Shown: in pieces, positions 17,325 through 28,500 of the stretch
Numbering within the stretch: position 1 is the first letter of the stretch
How the letters are laid out: each line of letters begins with the position of its first letter
Assembly (NCBI GenBank): GCA_964629885.1
Contig: CAZVRJ010000005.1
Coordinates: forward strand, 1 to 64,000
Direction of reading: 5' to 3'
Source of the DNA: CAYWCV01 sp964629885
GTDB lineage: Bacteria > Bacteroidota > Rhodothermia > Balneolales > CAYWCV01
DNA length: 64,000 bases
Made by a program: the position numbers and the translations under genes
The notes under the pieces: model-generated
Databases searched by the model: none
What the model was told of the DNA's origin: nothing
The model's input: only the letters and a program-made list of their open reading frames with translations

Positions 17325-18995
17325 ATGAAGAAGTTGTTACTGTCGGTAGCCCTAATGGGTTTAATCGGGACATCACAGGTTTCCAATTCACAGAACCAGA
17401 ACACAAATGCTCAGCGCCCGTTTCGCGTAATGGATGCCGAGCGCATCATTGGCATTGAATTTACCGAAGCCGAACGAGATTCCATGTCGAGAGACCTTCA
17501 GGCTCAGTTGGGCCAATACGAAGCGCTGAGAGGACTCGATCTGCCGAATTCAAGATCGCCCGTTCTTTTATTTGATCCTATGCCGCTTGGTTGGACTCCT
17601 CCGAATTATCACGTGGGTCCGTCGAAGTATAATGTCCCTGCTAGTATCCGAAGACCAGCTAATATTGAGTCGTTGGCGTTTGCCACTGTTGCTGAATTAG
17701 GGGAGCTCATCCGAACTCGCCAAGTCACTTCGGTTGAGATTACTCGGATGTACCTTGACCGTCTTAAGAAGTTTGACCCGGAGCTCATGTTTGTGGTCAC
17801 TTTGCTAGAAGATCATGCCATGAAACGGGCTGTTGAAATGGACGCCGAGATTGCCGCAGGCAGATATCGTGGACCGTTGCACGGGATTCCATACGGTGCA
17901 AAAGATTTATTGTCATTTCCTGGGCACAAGACAACGTGGGGAGCAACTCCATACAAAGATCAAATGCTCGACGAAACTGCAGCTGTGATCGATAAGCTCG
18001 ATGCTGCCGGTGCTGTCTTGACGGTCAAGCTTACCTTGGGAGCATTGGCCTGGGGTGATGTTTGGTTCGGGGGCATGACACGCAACCCATGGAACACTGA
18101 TCAAGGTGCAAGTGGCAGCTCTGCTGGATCTGGATCATCGGTGTCGTCGGGTGCCTTGCCATTTGCGATAGGCAGTGAAACGCTTGGATCGATTGTGTCG
18201 CCATCGACAAGAAACGGTGTAACTGGTCTACGACCCACCTTCGGCAGGGTAAGCCGACATGGTGCTATGGCTCTGAGTTGGACGATGGATAAATTGGGTC
18301 CAATGTGCCGTTCAGCGCAAGATTGTGCCATCGTGCTTGAGGCCATCAACGGTAAGGACGACAGAGATGCCACGACTCGAGATATGCCCTTTGCGTATAA
18401 TGCCGAGAAACCACTCAGTGAAATTCGTGTAGGGTATTTCAAGAGCCTATTTGATGCTAATTACCAAGGAAAAGCCAACGACCAAGCGATATTGCGAGTC
18501 CTCGACTCGATTGGTGTCAAGCTCATAGAGGTATCACTACCAGAGTTCCCTTCTAACGCATTATCGTTCATACTGTCGGCCGAGGCAGCTGCGGCGTTCG
18601 ACGATCTCACACGGAGCAATCGCGACGATGAGCTTGTGCGCCAAGTGCGCAACGCTTGGCCGAACGTGTTTAGGGCGGCACGGTTCATTCCAGCAGTCGA
18701 ATATATAAATGCCAACCGCGCCAGAGGCGTTCTGATCGATCGAATGCACGAATCGCTGAAGGGGGTCGATGTAGTAATTACACCGAGTTTTGGTGGTCCG
18801 CAGTTACAGATGACTAATCTAACCGGCCACCCCGCTTTGGTAATGCCGAACGGTTACAACAATAACGGTTCACCAACTTCCATCACGATAATTGGGCAGC
18901 TTTTTGGCGAGGCCGATATTGTGCGCTTAGGAGCAGAGATCCAGAAACACACTGATTTTCACAAGCGGATGCCACCAAAATTCGCCGTTCAGTAG
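17325..18995 (+). CDS. Exported amidase of the amidase-signature family
   Basis: 556 residues: a signal peptide (MKKLLLSVALMGLIGTSQVS), about 100 residues of leader region, then an amidase-signature domain. The Ser-cisSer-Lys triad can be placed at Lys193 (GIPYGAKDLLS), Ser265 (GASGSSAGSG) and Ser289 (GSETLGSIVSPS), by alignment with GatA spacing. It should hydrolyse an amide bond outside the cytoplasm, so it is not GatA. The substrate is unknown. A strong bidirectional terminator separates it from the S9 peptidase. Confidence 0.92.
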   Translation: MKKLLLSVALMGLIGTSQVSNSQNQNTNAQRPFRVMDAERIIGIEFTEAERDSMSRDLQAQLGQYEALRGLDLPNSRSPVLLFDPMPLGWTPPNYHVGPSKYNVPASIRRPANIESLAFATVAELGELIRTRQVTSVEITRMYLDRLKKFDPELMFVVTLLEDHAMKRAVEMDAEIAAGRYRGPLHGIPYGAKDLLSFPGHKTTWGATPYKDQMLDETAAVIDKLDAAGAVLTVKLTLGALAWGDVWFGGMTRNPWNTDQGASGSSAGSGSSVSSGALPFAIGSETLGSIVSPSTRNGVTGLRPTFGRVSRHGAMALSWTMDKLGPMCRSAQDCAIVLEAINGKDDRDATTRDMPFAYNAEKPLSEIRVGYFKSLFDANYQGKANDQAILRVLDSIGVKLIEVSLPEFPSNALSFILSAEAAAAFDDLTRSNRDDELVRQVRNAWPNVFRAARFIPAVEYINANRARGVLIDRMHESLKGVDVVITPSFGGPQLQMTNLTGHPALVMPNGYNNNGSPTSITIIGQLFGEADIVRLGAEIQKHTDFHKRMPPKFAVQ

Positions 18996-19025
18996 CCATT
19001 TCGGGTTGAGTGATTTCAGCAAACT

Positions 19026-19060
19026 AAAAAGGGCGATGATACTTCATCGCCCTTTTTTTA
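19026..19060. terminator. Bidirectional rho-independent terminator
   Basis: A 14-bp perfect stem, AAAAAGGGCGATGA with TCATCGCCCTTTTT, has a TACT loop and T tracts on both strands. It ends the amidase transcript on the plus strand and the S9 peptidase transcript, which stops at 19100, on the minus strand. Confidence 0.93.
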
Positions 19061-19099
19061 ATCAACGCTTAGTGAGCGTCTATAATCAGGAGTCAGGGA

Positions 19100-21976
19100 T
19101 TACTGACGTGGTGGTGTTACTCTTTCTGGACCCTTCTGCTCTACAAGTTCGAATCCCCAATCAACGCCTTTCTGTGTTGCGGGGACACCCTCAGCCATCC
19201 ATTTTGGCATTGGTGCGTCGAGAAGGTAATGATCGAAGAACTGGGAAAGGCGAATAGATAGGTCCTTACGGTTTACTCGTTGGACCAAGTTATGTGCCTC
19301 TCCGTTGTAGTTGAGCATCCAAGCAGGCTTTGAAAGGCGTCGCATTGCAACGAACATTTCGATGCCTTGATACCAGGGCACTGCGCCGTCATTATCGTTG
19401 TGCATAATCAACAAAGGAGTGTTGATGTCGGGCACTTTGAATAGCGGTGAGTTTTCCAAGTAGTACAGTGGACGATCCCATAGTGTTGCACCGATGCGAC
19501 TTTGGGTTTTTTCGTATTGGAACATCCTGCTCATCCCGGTCTGCCAGCGGATTCCACCGTATGCCGATGTCATGTTCGAAACGGGAGCACCTGCCCCAGC
19601 TGCTGCGAACATGTTGGTCTTTGTTACAAGGTGTGCCACTTGGTAGCCTCCCCAGCTCTGGCCTTGGATGGCGATCTTTTTCTCATCGACAAAACCTTTG
19701 GCAATGATGCTGTGAGTGCCTGGAATGATGGAGTTCTCTGCACTTCTGCCAGGGTAACCTTCGGAGTAGACGATGTCTGGTGTGAAAACCAAGTAACCGC
19801 GGCTCACAAATAGTGGGATGTTAACGGTCGAAGCCGAAGGGGCCGGCGACATTGGGCGGTATAAGCCCTCGCTATGTGTTTCGTAGAAGTAAACCATCAT
19901 CGGGTACTTCTTGTTTGGATCAAAATTCTCCGGTTTGTAGAGAATACCCTCGAGTGGCACGCCGTCGTTGCTGATCCACTTCACGAGTTCGGCCGATCCC
20001 CAGGTATAGTTGGCAGCCTGTGGATTCGTGACGCTCTTGGCAGTCCAAGAAGTGAAATTTAGGTTGGTCTCGTACAATTCTGGCAATTCGCTGAAGTTGC
20101 CCCTGCTCACGAGTACCACATCAGCGTTTTTAGCCTTCGCCGACACGTTTGCTGTATATGGACCTTCCCACAACATGTTCGGAGCCGAGAGAGGACGTGT
20201 TTGGCGAGCCCATCCTTGGAATTTTGTGACGGTGTTGAAGGTGTTGTACATCACCGGCTTACTGAGGTCGATAAACTCCTCATCGGCGTCGATTCGCTGA
20301 TAGCGGTAACGGATATTGTTTTGACGTCCATGGCCCGATGTCAAATTCTCAGCCGCTTTCTTGCCTGCTGGATCAGTGCGCCACACATCGAAGTTGTCGT
20401 ACACCAAGAAGGCTTCGTCATTGGCAGTCCAACCCATGTTGCCATACGAACCCGGCTCGCTAGGACTGTCGTGCGACTCGTTGTAGAAGTTGACACCGGC
20501 CGATTCTGTCAAGTTAACCAGAGTGCGGGTCTTCACATCTTGTGCGTACCAGTTACGGTCGCCGCTGTTGTACCAAAAGAGGTACTTACCCTGTGGTGAC
20601 GCCTGAGGAAATCCGTAAAACTCTTGATGTAACAGATCGCGCTGGCCGTTTGTAAGGTTAATCATATACACGTCGCGAGCCGAAGAACCGAGCCATGAGG
20701 ATGCCAAGCGATAGTTTGTATCGTCGGAACCGATGGCAAAATCAGCCTCACCTTCCATTGGAATGCTGACTGTGGCCATACTTTCATTTGCGAGCTGGAT
20801 CATAGCCTTATCGCGCAAGCGTATCATCGCCGTGTAGCTACGACGCTTTTCGCGGTCTAGATTTACGAGTTGCATTGGTTGAAGCTCTCTATCTTGCCAA
20901 TGCCAGATGTCGAGTTTGGCCATATCCATTTCGATGATGGTTGTATCGACAGGTGCTGGGATCGGCGCTGTACCAAACAACAATCTGGAGCTATTTTTAG
21001 TGAAAGAAACGTTGCCGTTATCGCTCACCATCCATCCCTGCGGCATAGCGGTATTAGACCTACTTGCAACAACCACAGCTGAGTCACCTCGACCTTCCCA
21101 GAGGTATAGATCGAAATAACGCTGTTTTGCATCGGTGGTATCGCGATCAGCCAAAAATGCAAATTTGTTGCCTTCTTTATTGAATGTCATCGACTTATAT
21201 GCAATGGCACCCTTGCTAATCATTTTTGGTGACTGGGATTTCAGGTCGTACAATGTGATGCCAGCTTTTTCCGTGCTGTCGTTACCTACGCTGGAAATGG
21301 CCAAAACGGTTCCATTTTCGTCGAATGTGTAGTCGTTTACAAACTTGAAGGTTGTCTCCGAACCTGTGCGGAGGTTGCGGAGCACTAAAGTGGTTCCTTC
21401 TCCCCTTTTTGCTTTCCCATTTCCATCTGCCATGAGAAAATCGTCGTCGAGAAGAACGAAGTCGCCGTTACTTGGACGATTGTTTCCGTTTGCGCGGGTT
21501 GTATCGCGCACTGGCTTTTCTTTCTCCTTGTGGTAGGCAACCCATCCTGAGCCCTTTTCGGGCATCTTGAAGGATTTCACGTCTGCAATCTTGACCAGCT
21601 CTCTAGTTGCAAGCGTGTAAATGCCGAGCGTGTCCTTAGGCATATCTTCGCGCTTTACTTTCTTGATCCGAGCCTCGCGAGTCTGTGCGAAAGTTGGCGA
21701 TATGAAAAAGGCTGCATGTGCAGCATCGGCACTCCAAGAAAGTCTCGAAACGCGATGGAGTGTATCGATGCGATTTGCGTTTCGTTCTTGGACGATGAGT
21801 CGGCTGTCTCCCTCCTGTGGATTCAGCATGTACATGAACCAGTTGCCATCATCGGATATTCGGGTCTGCCCCAATGAGTTCCAGCTGTCGTACACATCGT
21901 GATCCATGGCACGCTTTTGAGCGACGGCAGGCCATGAAACGGATAGAACGATTAAAATTAGAAGCGATCTTTTCAT
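19100..21976 (-). CDS. Exported S9 family prolyl-oligopeptidase-like peptidase
   Basis: 958 residues. A signal peptide (MKRSLLILIVLSVSWPAVAQ) precedes a beta-propeller-like region with WD-like repeats (about 30-640) and a C-terminal alpha/beta-hydrolase domain. The catalytic serine is in GQSWGGYQVAHL (about 776), the aspartate in HNDNDGAVPWYQG (about 858) and the histidine in NGEAHNL (about 894). Members cleave peptides, often after proline or as dipeptidyl or acylaminoacyl peptidases. The large size resembles exported S9 enzymes of Bacteroidota that process peptides in the periplasm. It is transcribed alone. Confidence 0.93.
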   Translation of the reverse strand: MKRSLLILIVLSVSWPAVAQKRAMDHDVYDSWNSLGQTRISDDGNWFMYMLNPQEGDSRLIVQERNANRIDTLHRVSRLSWSADAAHAAFFISPTFAQTREARIKKVKREDMPKDTLGIYTLATRELVKIADVKSFKMPEKGSGWVAYHKEKEKPVRDTTRANGNNRPSNGDFVLLDDDFLMADGNGKAKRGEGTTLVLRNLRTGSETTFKFVNDYTFDENGTVLAISSVGNDSTEKAGITLYDLKSQSPKMISKGAIAYKSMTFNKEGNKFAFLADRDTTDAKQRYFDLYLWEGRGDSAVVVASRSNTAMPQGWMVSDNGNVSFTKNSSRLLFGTAPIPAPVDTTIIEMDMAKLDIWHWQDRELQPMQLVNLDREKRRSYTAMIRLRDKAMIQLANESMATVSIPMEGEADFAIGSDDTNYRLASSWLGSSARDVYMINLTNGQRDLLHQEFYGFPQASPQGKYLFWYNSGDRNWYAQDVKTRTLVNLTESAGVNFYNESHDSPSEPGSYGNMGWTANDEAFLVYDNFDVWRTDPAGKKAAENLTSGHGRQNNIRYRYQRIDADEEFIDLSKPVMYNTFNTVTKFQGWARQTRPLSAPNMLWEGPYTANVSAKAKNADVVLVSRGNFSELPELYETNLNFTSWTAKSVTNPQAANYTWGSAELVKWISNDGVPLEGILYKPENFDPNKKYPMMVYFYETHSEGLYRPMSPAPSASTVNIPLFVSRGYLVFTPDIVYSEGYPGRSAENSIIPGTHSIIAKGFVDEKKIAIQGQSWGGYQVAHLVTKTNMFAAAGAGAPVSNMTSAYGGIRWQTGMSRMFQYEKTQSRIGATLWDRPLYYLENSPLFKVPDINTPLLIMHNDNDGAVPWYQGIEMFVAMRRLSKPAWMLNYNGEAHNLVQRVNRKDLSIRLSQFFDHYLLDAPMPKWMAEGVPATQKGVDWGFELVEQKGPERVTPPRQ

Positions 21977-22241
21977 ATGCTATAATATTGGATTATTTCT
22001 GGACATGGCAGGATACAGAACATAGCCAAGATTGTAAACCTGATTGACGCTATTTATGCCAATCAACTGGCCTATTTACAAAATTTTTCACTGAAATTAT
22101 GCATTATTGGGCGCCGAAGTGATTCGAGTTGGGATCTAGTTATGTCGAATTTGGTATAATCTTTGGCCACATCATCGGCAAAAACCCTTACATTTGACAT
22201 TCAAAAAATATTGTCCAATCAATCGAACGCAACGACTTTTC

Positions 22242-23144
22242 ATGGCACATATCGACATCATCCTTCCCTACCTGCTTCAAGACCGAGCCATTCCAGACCG
22301 GTTTCGCAAGGATTTTATTTCACTGATTAAATCTATCGACAAGAAAGAAGACAAAGATAAAACATCGGAAGAGTGGTTCATTGAAGGATATATGGCCGCA
22401 AGCCAAGAAGATTATGATGGCGCCGAAGACTGTTTCACCGAAGCCATAAACTTGAATCCAGAGTTTGAGGCAGCATGGAAGCAACGCGGCGACATGAAGC
22501 TGATGTCGGGTGCATCGAAGTATGCGATCGACGATTACAACAAGGCCATTGAGTTGGATCCGACGTATGCTTCGGCTTTCCTTAAGCGATCGCAGGCTTG
22601 GCTCGACCAAAACGATTCAGAAAAAGCCCAGAAGGATTTGGATGCTGTAAGCGAAATGGATCCAGATTCGCCAGAAGTATTGTTGCTTGCCGCATCCATC
22701 TTCGAAAAAGAAGGTCGAATCGACGACGCCATTGCAAGTTACGACAAGGCTCTCTCGAACGCTCCTAAAGACACCCAAGTTCTCAATGCACGCGCCTTGA
22801 TTCACCTGTTCAACGGAAATCCAGAGAAGGCTGTCGCCGATTTGACTAGGATTCAAACACTGGATGGTTCCAACTTTGTGAACTCTTTCAATCTCGGACT
22901 CGCCTACGGCCAATTGGAAGGCAAATGGAAAGAGGCTTTCCAGCACTTTGACAAGGCTTTTAAAAAGAATCCAGACCTCCTAAAAGGCTATTTTGAATCA
23001 GCTGGTGAATTCGAGACTGCTCGACTCAGAAATGTGCTCGACAAAATTGTATCGGGTGTCAAATCGGCGGATGCGTCCCTTCCGGGAGCCTTTTACCGCG
23101 ATGAGTTGACACTGTTGCTTGACCGAAAAATGACTGATATCTGA
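22242..23144 (+). CDS. Cytoplasmic TPR-repeat protein
   Basis: 300 residues from ATG 22242 (MAHIDIILPYLLQDRAIPDRF); a TTG 48 bp upstream is less likely. After an N-terminal region of about 50 residues, at least five tetratricopeptide units follow, for example AEDCFTEAINLNPEFEAAWK, AIDDYNKAIELDPTYASAFL and AIASYDKALSNAPKDTQVLN. No signal peptide or membrane segment is seen. It precedes the PLP enzyme gene by 14 bp on the same strand, so the two may be cotranscribed. A TATAAT hexamer lies at 22156-22161, but I do not see a convincing -35 partner. Confidence 0.85.
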   Translation: MAHIDIILPYLLQDRAIPDRFRKDFISLIKSIDKKEDKDKTSEEWFIEGYMAASQEDYDGAEDCFTEAINLNPEFEAAWKQRGDMKLMSGASKYAIDDYNKAIELDPTYASAFLKRSQAWLDQNDSEKAQKDLDAVSEMDPDSPEVLLLAASIFEKEGRIDDAIASYDKALSNAPKDTQVLNARALIHLFNGNPEKAVADLTRIQTLDGSNFVNSFNLGLAYGQLEGKWKEAFQHFDKAFKKNPDLLKGYFESAGEFETARLRNVLDKIVSGVKSADASLPGAFYRDELTLLLDRKMTDI

Positions 23145-23158
23145 AAGACATAACCTAC

Positions 23159-24274
23159 ATGACATATCCAGACGATTTTCGGACTCCAGCTTTCGTGGTT
23201 GATTTGGATCGCGTGCGAAATAATGCGTCGGATATGTTTGCGAGGGCAGAAAAATGGGGTGTGAAACTCAGGCCGCACGTCAAGACGCATAAAACACTTG
23301 AAATAGCTCAGATTCAAATAGCAGAAGGTTTCGGGGGGATAACAGTATCAACCATGGCCGAAGCTAGATTCTATGCCGAGAATGGAATCAAAGACATCCT
23401 TTATGCATTCCCGATCACTCCCGATAAGCTCAAAGAGGCAGAGGAGTTATCGACCATGTGCACGTTCTCTGTATTGGTCGATCATATCGAGGCCGTCGAG
23501 GCCATTTCAAGACACTTTCTGTGTTCATCGTCCAAATTAGGGGTATGGATAAAAATTGACACGGGAGCAGAACGTGCTGGGTTGCACCCCGATGATGTAA
23601 TGGTAATCGAGTTGGCCCAAAAACTACACGAGTCGAAGGGGGTCGTTTTTTGTGGTGTGCTAACACATGCCGGTCAGACATACTCAGCACCCTATGAAGA
23701 GAGCCTTGATCAAATTGCTCATGATGAAGCGCGTATTTTACTCGAAGTTACCCGTAAAATTGAAGCCACCGGAGTTCCGTGTGTTGGTCGAAGTCTGGGC
23801 TCTACACCCGCAGCTCGTCGTGATCCGGATTCTGAAGTTTACAAAGGCATTACAGAGATGCGGCCAGGTAATTACATCTTCTTTGATCGATACATGTCGG
23901 AATGCGGACATTGCAGTATCGATGAGGTCGCATGCCATGTTACCACGAGAATAGCGGGGATATATCCCGAAAGAAGATTGATTCTGATCGATGCTGGTGC
24001 GTTGGCCCTAAGCAAAGATTTAGGTCCAACTCACAAAATCGAATTTACTGGTGGATTTGGCCTTATTCGCGAATATCCCGACCTGAAGATTGTCCGTTTG
24101 AGCCAGGAACATGGAATGGTGTCGGTCGAGGATGGATTTGACCGTTTTCATATTGGCCAAATATTGGAGATCGTTCCAAATCACAGCTGCCTCACAGCTG
24201 CATTGTATCCGAATTTCGTAACTGCGGAGCAAGGCGCAATTACTGGCAGTATCATTCCAGTGCGGGGTTGGTGA
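23159..24274 (+). CDS. D-threonine aldolase / D-serine dehydratase-like PLP enzyme
   Basis: 371 residues with the fold-type III (alanine-racemase-like) barrel. The PLP lysine is Lys42 in LRPHVKTHK, the signature of the D-threonine aldolase and DSD1 group. The C-terminal PNHSC (His342, Cys344) matches the H-x-C zinc site of eukaryotic-type D-serine dehydratase, so a metal-dependent enzyme acting on D-hydroxyamino acids is likely. Whether it performs aldol cleavage or dehydration cannot be told. It sits 14 bp after the TPR gene and 7 bp before lycopene cyclase, apparently one transcription unit. Confidence 0.9.
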   Translation: MTYPDDFRTPAFVVDLDRVRNNASDMFARAEKWGVKLRPHVKTHKTLEIAQIQIAEGFGGITVSTMAEARFYAENGIKDILYAFPITPDKLKEAEELSTMCTFSVLVDHIEAVEAISRHFLCSSSKLGVWIKIDTGAERAGLHPDDVMVIELAQKLHESKGVVFCGVLTHAGQTYSAPYEESLDQIAHDEARILLEVTRKIEATGVPCVGRSLGSTPAARRDPDSEVYKGITEMRPGNYIFFDRYMSECGHCSIDEVACHVTTRIAGIYPERRLILIDAGALALSKDLGPTHKIEFTGGFGLIREYPDLKIVRLSQEHGMVSVEDGFDRFHIGQILEIVPNHSCLTAALYPNFVTAEQGAITGSIIPVRGW

Positions 24275-24281
24275 TATCGCC

Positions 24282-25448
24282 ATGAACTCCCCTCATGATG
24301 CCGAAATTATCGTGGCAGGTTCCGGACTTGCAGGCTCTACCGTTCTACGACACTTACTTAGCCATCCAAGCACGCAAGAAAAGGAAATATTGGTCGTAGA
24401 CCGTGACCATGCCGTGAGAAACGACAAGACATGGTGCTTTTGGTCGGATGAGGATCCTTTTACCGAAGCGCTGGTGGCCCATCGTTGGAATTGGATCACT
24501 ATTGCAGATTCTAAAGGTGTGTATCGACATAAGCTGGATAAACACGACTACAAGTGTATTAGAAGCGAAGACTACTTGGGAGCGTGTAAAACCGTTATTG
24601 ATTCTCATCCTAATGTCAAACGTTTGACGTCAGACATTCTTGAAATTACGCACGATGGGAAGAAATCGACTATAAAAACTAGTGCAGGCGACTTGCGTTC
24701 CACTCTGATTTTACAAAGTGCTCTTAAACCCAATCCTATTGCCAGACAACGCACTCCCATATCTCTTCTGCAGCACTTTCTAGGTTGGGAAATCGAAACG
24801 AACCATGATGTATTCGATCCAGAAGTTGCCATGTTCATGGATTTCAGGACGGATCAGAAACATGGTTTCGCTTTTGTGTATGTGTTGCCCTATTCGAAAA
24901 GACATGCACTCGTCGAATACACTTTGTTCACGCCATCAACATTGGCGATGGCTGATTACGAAGCGGCAATGAACACCTACATACGTGACGTTTTGCATTT
25001 ATCTGCTTCAAGCTGGAAGATTACCCGCACCGAATATGGTGTTATCCCAATGGAGGATACCAAATATCCTGCATGGTATGCACATGGGGTTTTGAATATG
25101 GGGATGAATGGTGGCCAAAGTAAGCCATCTACTGGCTACACCTTCAGCAGGGTACAACGATATGCACTGGAAGTGGCAAAAGCGGTGACAAAGCGAAGCA
25201 TGCAGGATTTGAATCAGCAGTCGGCCAATCGGTTTTTGTTGTACGACAGGCTCATTTTGTGGCTGCTCAAAGAGAAGCCTGAGGTAGTGCCTGGGATATT
25301 TGTCCGACTGTTTGAAAAGAACGGTGCTGACAGAATGTTTCAATTCCTAAACGAGGACACTCATATTGTGCAGGAGTTGTCCATCATGGCTAGCACGCAG
25401 TGGAGATACTTTTTTAAGGCTATCTGGCGGTCAATTATTCGAGGGTAA
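24282..25448 (+). CDS. crtY: Lycopene beta-cyclase, CrtY type
   Basis: 388 residues, FAD/NAD-binding flavoprotein that cyclises the psi ends of lycopene to beta-ionone rings. The nucleotide-binding motif is VAGSGLAGST (11-20). NDKTWCFW (47-54) and GGQSKPSTGYTF are characteristic of the CrtY/CrtL family. It is too short for the CruA cyclase of green sulfur bacteria. No phytoene synthase or desaturase is adjacent. A second carotenoid gene set lies at 40.9-43.9 kb, so the pathway is scattered on this chromosome. It is the last gene of its unit, converging on nrdJ across a terminator. Confidence 0.92.
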   Translation: MNSPHDAEIIVAGSGLAGSTVLRHLLSHPSTQEKEILVVDRDHAVRNDKTWCFWSDEDPFTEALVAHRWNWITIADSKGVYRHKLDKHDYKCIRSEDYLGACKTVIDSHPNVKRLTSDILEITHDGKKSTIKTSAGDLRSTLILQSALKPNPIARQRTPISLLQHFLGWEIETNHDVFDPEVAMFMDFRTDQKHGFAFVYVLPYSKRHALVEYTLFTPSTLAMADYEAAMNTYIRDVLHLSASSWKITRTEYGVIPMEDTKYPAWYAHGVLNMGMNGGQSKPSTGYTFSRVQRYALEVAKAVTKRSMQDLNQQSANRFLLYDRLILWLLKEKPEVVPGIFVRLFEKNGADRMFQFLNEDTHIVQELSIMASTQWRYFFKAIWRSIIRG

Positions 25449-25484
25449 AAAAAAGCCCGGTGCCTTATCGAGGCAACCGGGCTT
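25447..25484 (-). terminator. Rho-independent terminator for nrdJ
   Basis: On the minus strand AAGCCCGGT-(T)-GCC pairs with GGC-ACCGGGCTT around a 7-nt loop and runs into eight T residues. It lies 32 bp past the nrdJ stop. The opposite side lacks a comparable T tract, so it mainly serves nrdJ. Confidence 0.9.
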
Positions 25485-25515
25485 GTCCACTAATCAACCT
25501 TGTGTTGATCGAAAA

Positions 25516-28500
25516 TTATGAGCAACCACTGGTTGCACCGCAGGTATTGCACTTGAGGCAGGTTCCATTACGAACCAAAGTCATGTTTCCGCATTCGGAG
25601 CAGGAGTCTCCCGTATAACCAAGCTGTTTCGCTCTGTCTACATCCGATTGCATCTTAGTGCGATTATCGTTGCTGTGAACCGATGGCGTATATGAGGCTA
25701 CTGGCTCATTCTCGAACGGAGCCTTCATAGATATGGCATCAGCTACGGCAGAAAGAGGTGCGATTGTCTCTGCTTCTTCCTCGCCGTCGACTGGACGGAG
25801 GGTTCGTTGAAACGTTTCTTCTGGACTGACATGTGCCAGATCGTCTCTTCCCATATAGGTTACGGCCAGTTCACGGAAGATGTAATCGATCACAGAAGTC
25901 GACATCTTAATCTGAGGATTGCCGACTACCATGCCACTCGGTTCGAATCGCGTGAATACAAACGCATCCACAAACTCTTCGAGAGGCACGCCGTGCTGAA
26001 GACCGAGGCTGATGGAAATGGCGAAGCAGTTCATCAAGCTCCTAAAAGCTGCTCCTTCGCGGTGCATGTCGATAAAGATTTCGCCAATTTGTCCGTTTTC
26101 ATATTCGCCAGTGCGAAGATAGACGCTTTGACCACCAATTTTCGCCTTCTGCGTATATCCCCCACGACGTGTTGGAAGACGACGGCGTCCAGCCATATAC
26201 TTGTGGATGATGCGTTCGGCGGTTTGTACCACTTTATCTTGAGCTACAAGAATCTGTGGATCGGGTGTGACTTCCTCCCCTTCTGGCTCTTCGAGTACGC
26301 TGGCTATACCAGAGGTTGTGTTAAGAGGTTGGCTTAACTTCGATCCGTCGCGATAAAGGGCATTAGCCTTCAACATCATTTCCCACGACTGCATGTAGGC
26401 TGATTTGAAATCATCGACATTAGCCTCGTTCGGCAAGTTGATCGTCTTGGAAATGGCACCGGAGATGAACGGTTGAGCAGCCGCCATCATCATGATGTGC
26501 CCATGTGCAGATATGTAACGAGTTCCGATGCGACCGCATTTGTTGGCACAATCGAATACGGCTAGGTGCTCATCTTTCAGATGTGGAGCTCCTTCGACTG
26601 TCATGGTGCCGCAGACGTAATCGTTGGCTGCTTCAATTTCGCGATTTGAGAAACCGAGTTCGGCAAGGAGGTTGAAATTCCAGTCGCCCAGCTGCTCGTC
26701 GGTCAAGCCGAGGACATCCTTGCAGAAGTCTTCGCCGAGTATCCATTGATTGAATGCGAATTTGATATCGAAAACACCTGGCAGAGCTTTTTCGATGTTA
26801 TTTAACACCTCATCAGTGAAGCCTCTAGCCTTGAGTGCTTCGATGGTGATGGCCTTGCATCCCTTTAAAGAACCATGTCCCTTGGCATATTTAATGATAG
26901 CATCGGTCTGCTGCTCATTGTAGCCCAATCGTTTAAGTGCTGCTGGTACGGACGAGTTGATGATCTTAAAATAGCCACCGCCTGCCAGTTTTTTGAATTT
27001 GACCAGTGCGAAATCGGGCTCAATGCCTGTTGTGTCGCAATCCATCACTAGACCGATAGTGCCGGTTGGTGCGATCACTGTAACTTGTGCGTTTCTGTAT
27101 CCATGCTTTTCGCCAAGCTTTAGAGCACGGTCGGAGTCTTCTCTGGCTGCCTTTAGCAAGTACTCGGGACAAACGCTTGCATCAATACCTAGGGGTTTGA
27201 TGGTCAGATCTTCGTACTCTTCGGGCGCAGCGTTCCAAGCAGCACGACGGTGATTCCTGATCACGCGGAGCATGTGTTTCTTGTTGCGCTCATAACCTGG
27301 GAATGGACCTAATTCAGATGCCATTTCGGCGCTTGTGGCGTAGCTGCTCATGTGCATGATAGCAGTAAGCGCTCCAGTGATGGCCATGGCCTCCTTGCTG
27401 TCGTATGGGATTCCCTGAACCATGAGCAACGTGCCGATGTTCGCGTAGCCCAATCCAAGCGTGCGGAACTCATATGAGAGCTCAGCAATTTCGCGTGATG
27501 GAAACTGCGCCATCAGCACGGAAATTTCGAGTACGATTGTCCATAGTCTGGAGGCGTAGCGGTATGACTCCACATCGAACAGACCGGTGGTCTGATCGTA
27601 GAACGTCATTAGATTCAACGAAGCCAAATTACAGGCTGTGTTATCTAAGAACATGTACTCGCTGCACGGGTTCGAGGCACGAATTTCGCCGTCTTCTGGA
27701 CAGGTGTGCCATTCATTGATCGTGTCGTGGTATTGGGTTCCTGGGTCGGCGCATGCCCAGGCTGCATAAGCGATATCATCCCAAAGATCTTTTGCCTTGA
27801 GAGTCTTCAAAGGCTTGGGATCGCGACCTTCTTCACTTGCCTTGCGCTTTTCGATGCGACCGTACAAGTGCCAATCACCATTATCTCTGACTGCCTTCAT
27901 GAAGCTGTTCGGGACACGCACGGAGTTGTTGGAATTTTGTCCGCTCACGGTGGCGTATGCTTCAGAGTTCCAGTCGGTGTCGTAGGTCTCGAACTCGATA
28001 TCGGTAAAGCCTTGGGCAGCAAGCTGGATCACACGCTCGAGGTAGTTGAGCGGAACTTCCGCTTCCTTGGCTTTGCGTATTACTGCGGCGAGCTCTTTGT
28101 TTTTGCGAGGATCACGGCTGACAGCACCGTTGTAGGTGCGACCTTCGATTTCAATAGGCTTGTGGCAAAGCTGGATCACCTGCTTGAGGTATTTCTCCAT
28201 TGTCTTAGAGCCAGCAACCAAAGCTGCGACTTTTTGTTCCTCTGCAACCTTCCAGTTAATGTACTCCTCAATGTCAGGATGGTCGAGGTCGAGTGTAACC
28301 ATCTTGGCTGCCCGACGAGTGGTACCACCCGACTTGATTGCGCCAGCAGCGCGATCGCCGATCTTGAGGAAACTCATCAGTCCCGATGAGCGTCCACCGC
28401 CACTCAGAGGCTCGCTAGAGCCGCGCAGGGCGGAGAAGTTCGTACCAGTTCCTGAACCGTACTTGAATAGTCTGGCTTCACGCACCCAGAGGTCCATGAT

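Noticed and set aside
25807..28389. Long plus-strand ORFs of 176 and 227 codons (25807-26337, 27706-28389) opposite nrdJ
   Set aside because: They lie wholly inside the conserved nrdJ frame, and their translations show no recognisable domain. They are explained by codon use on the coding strand.
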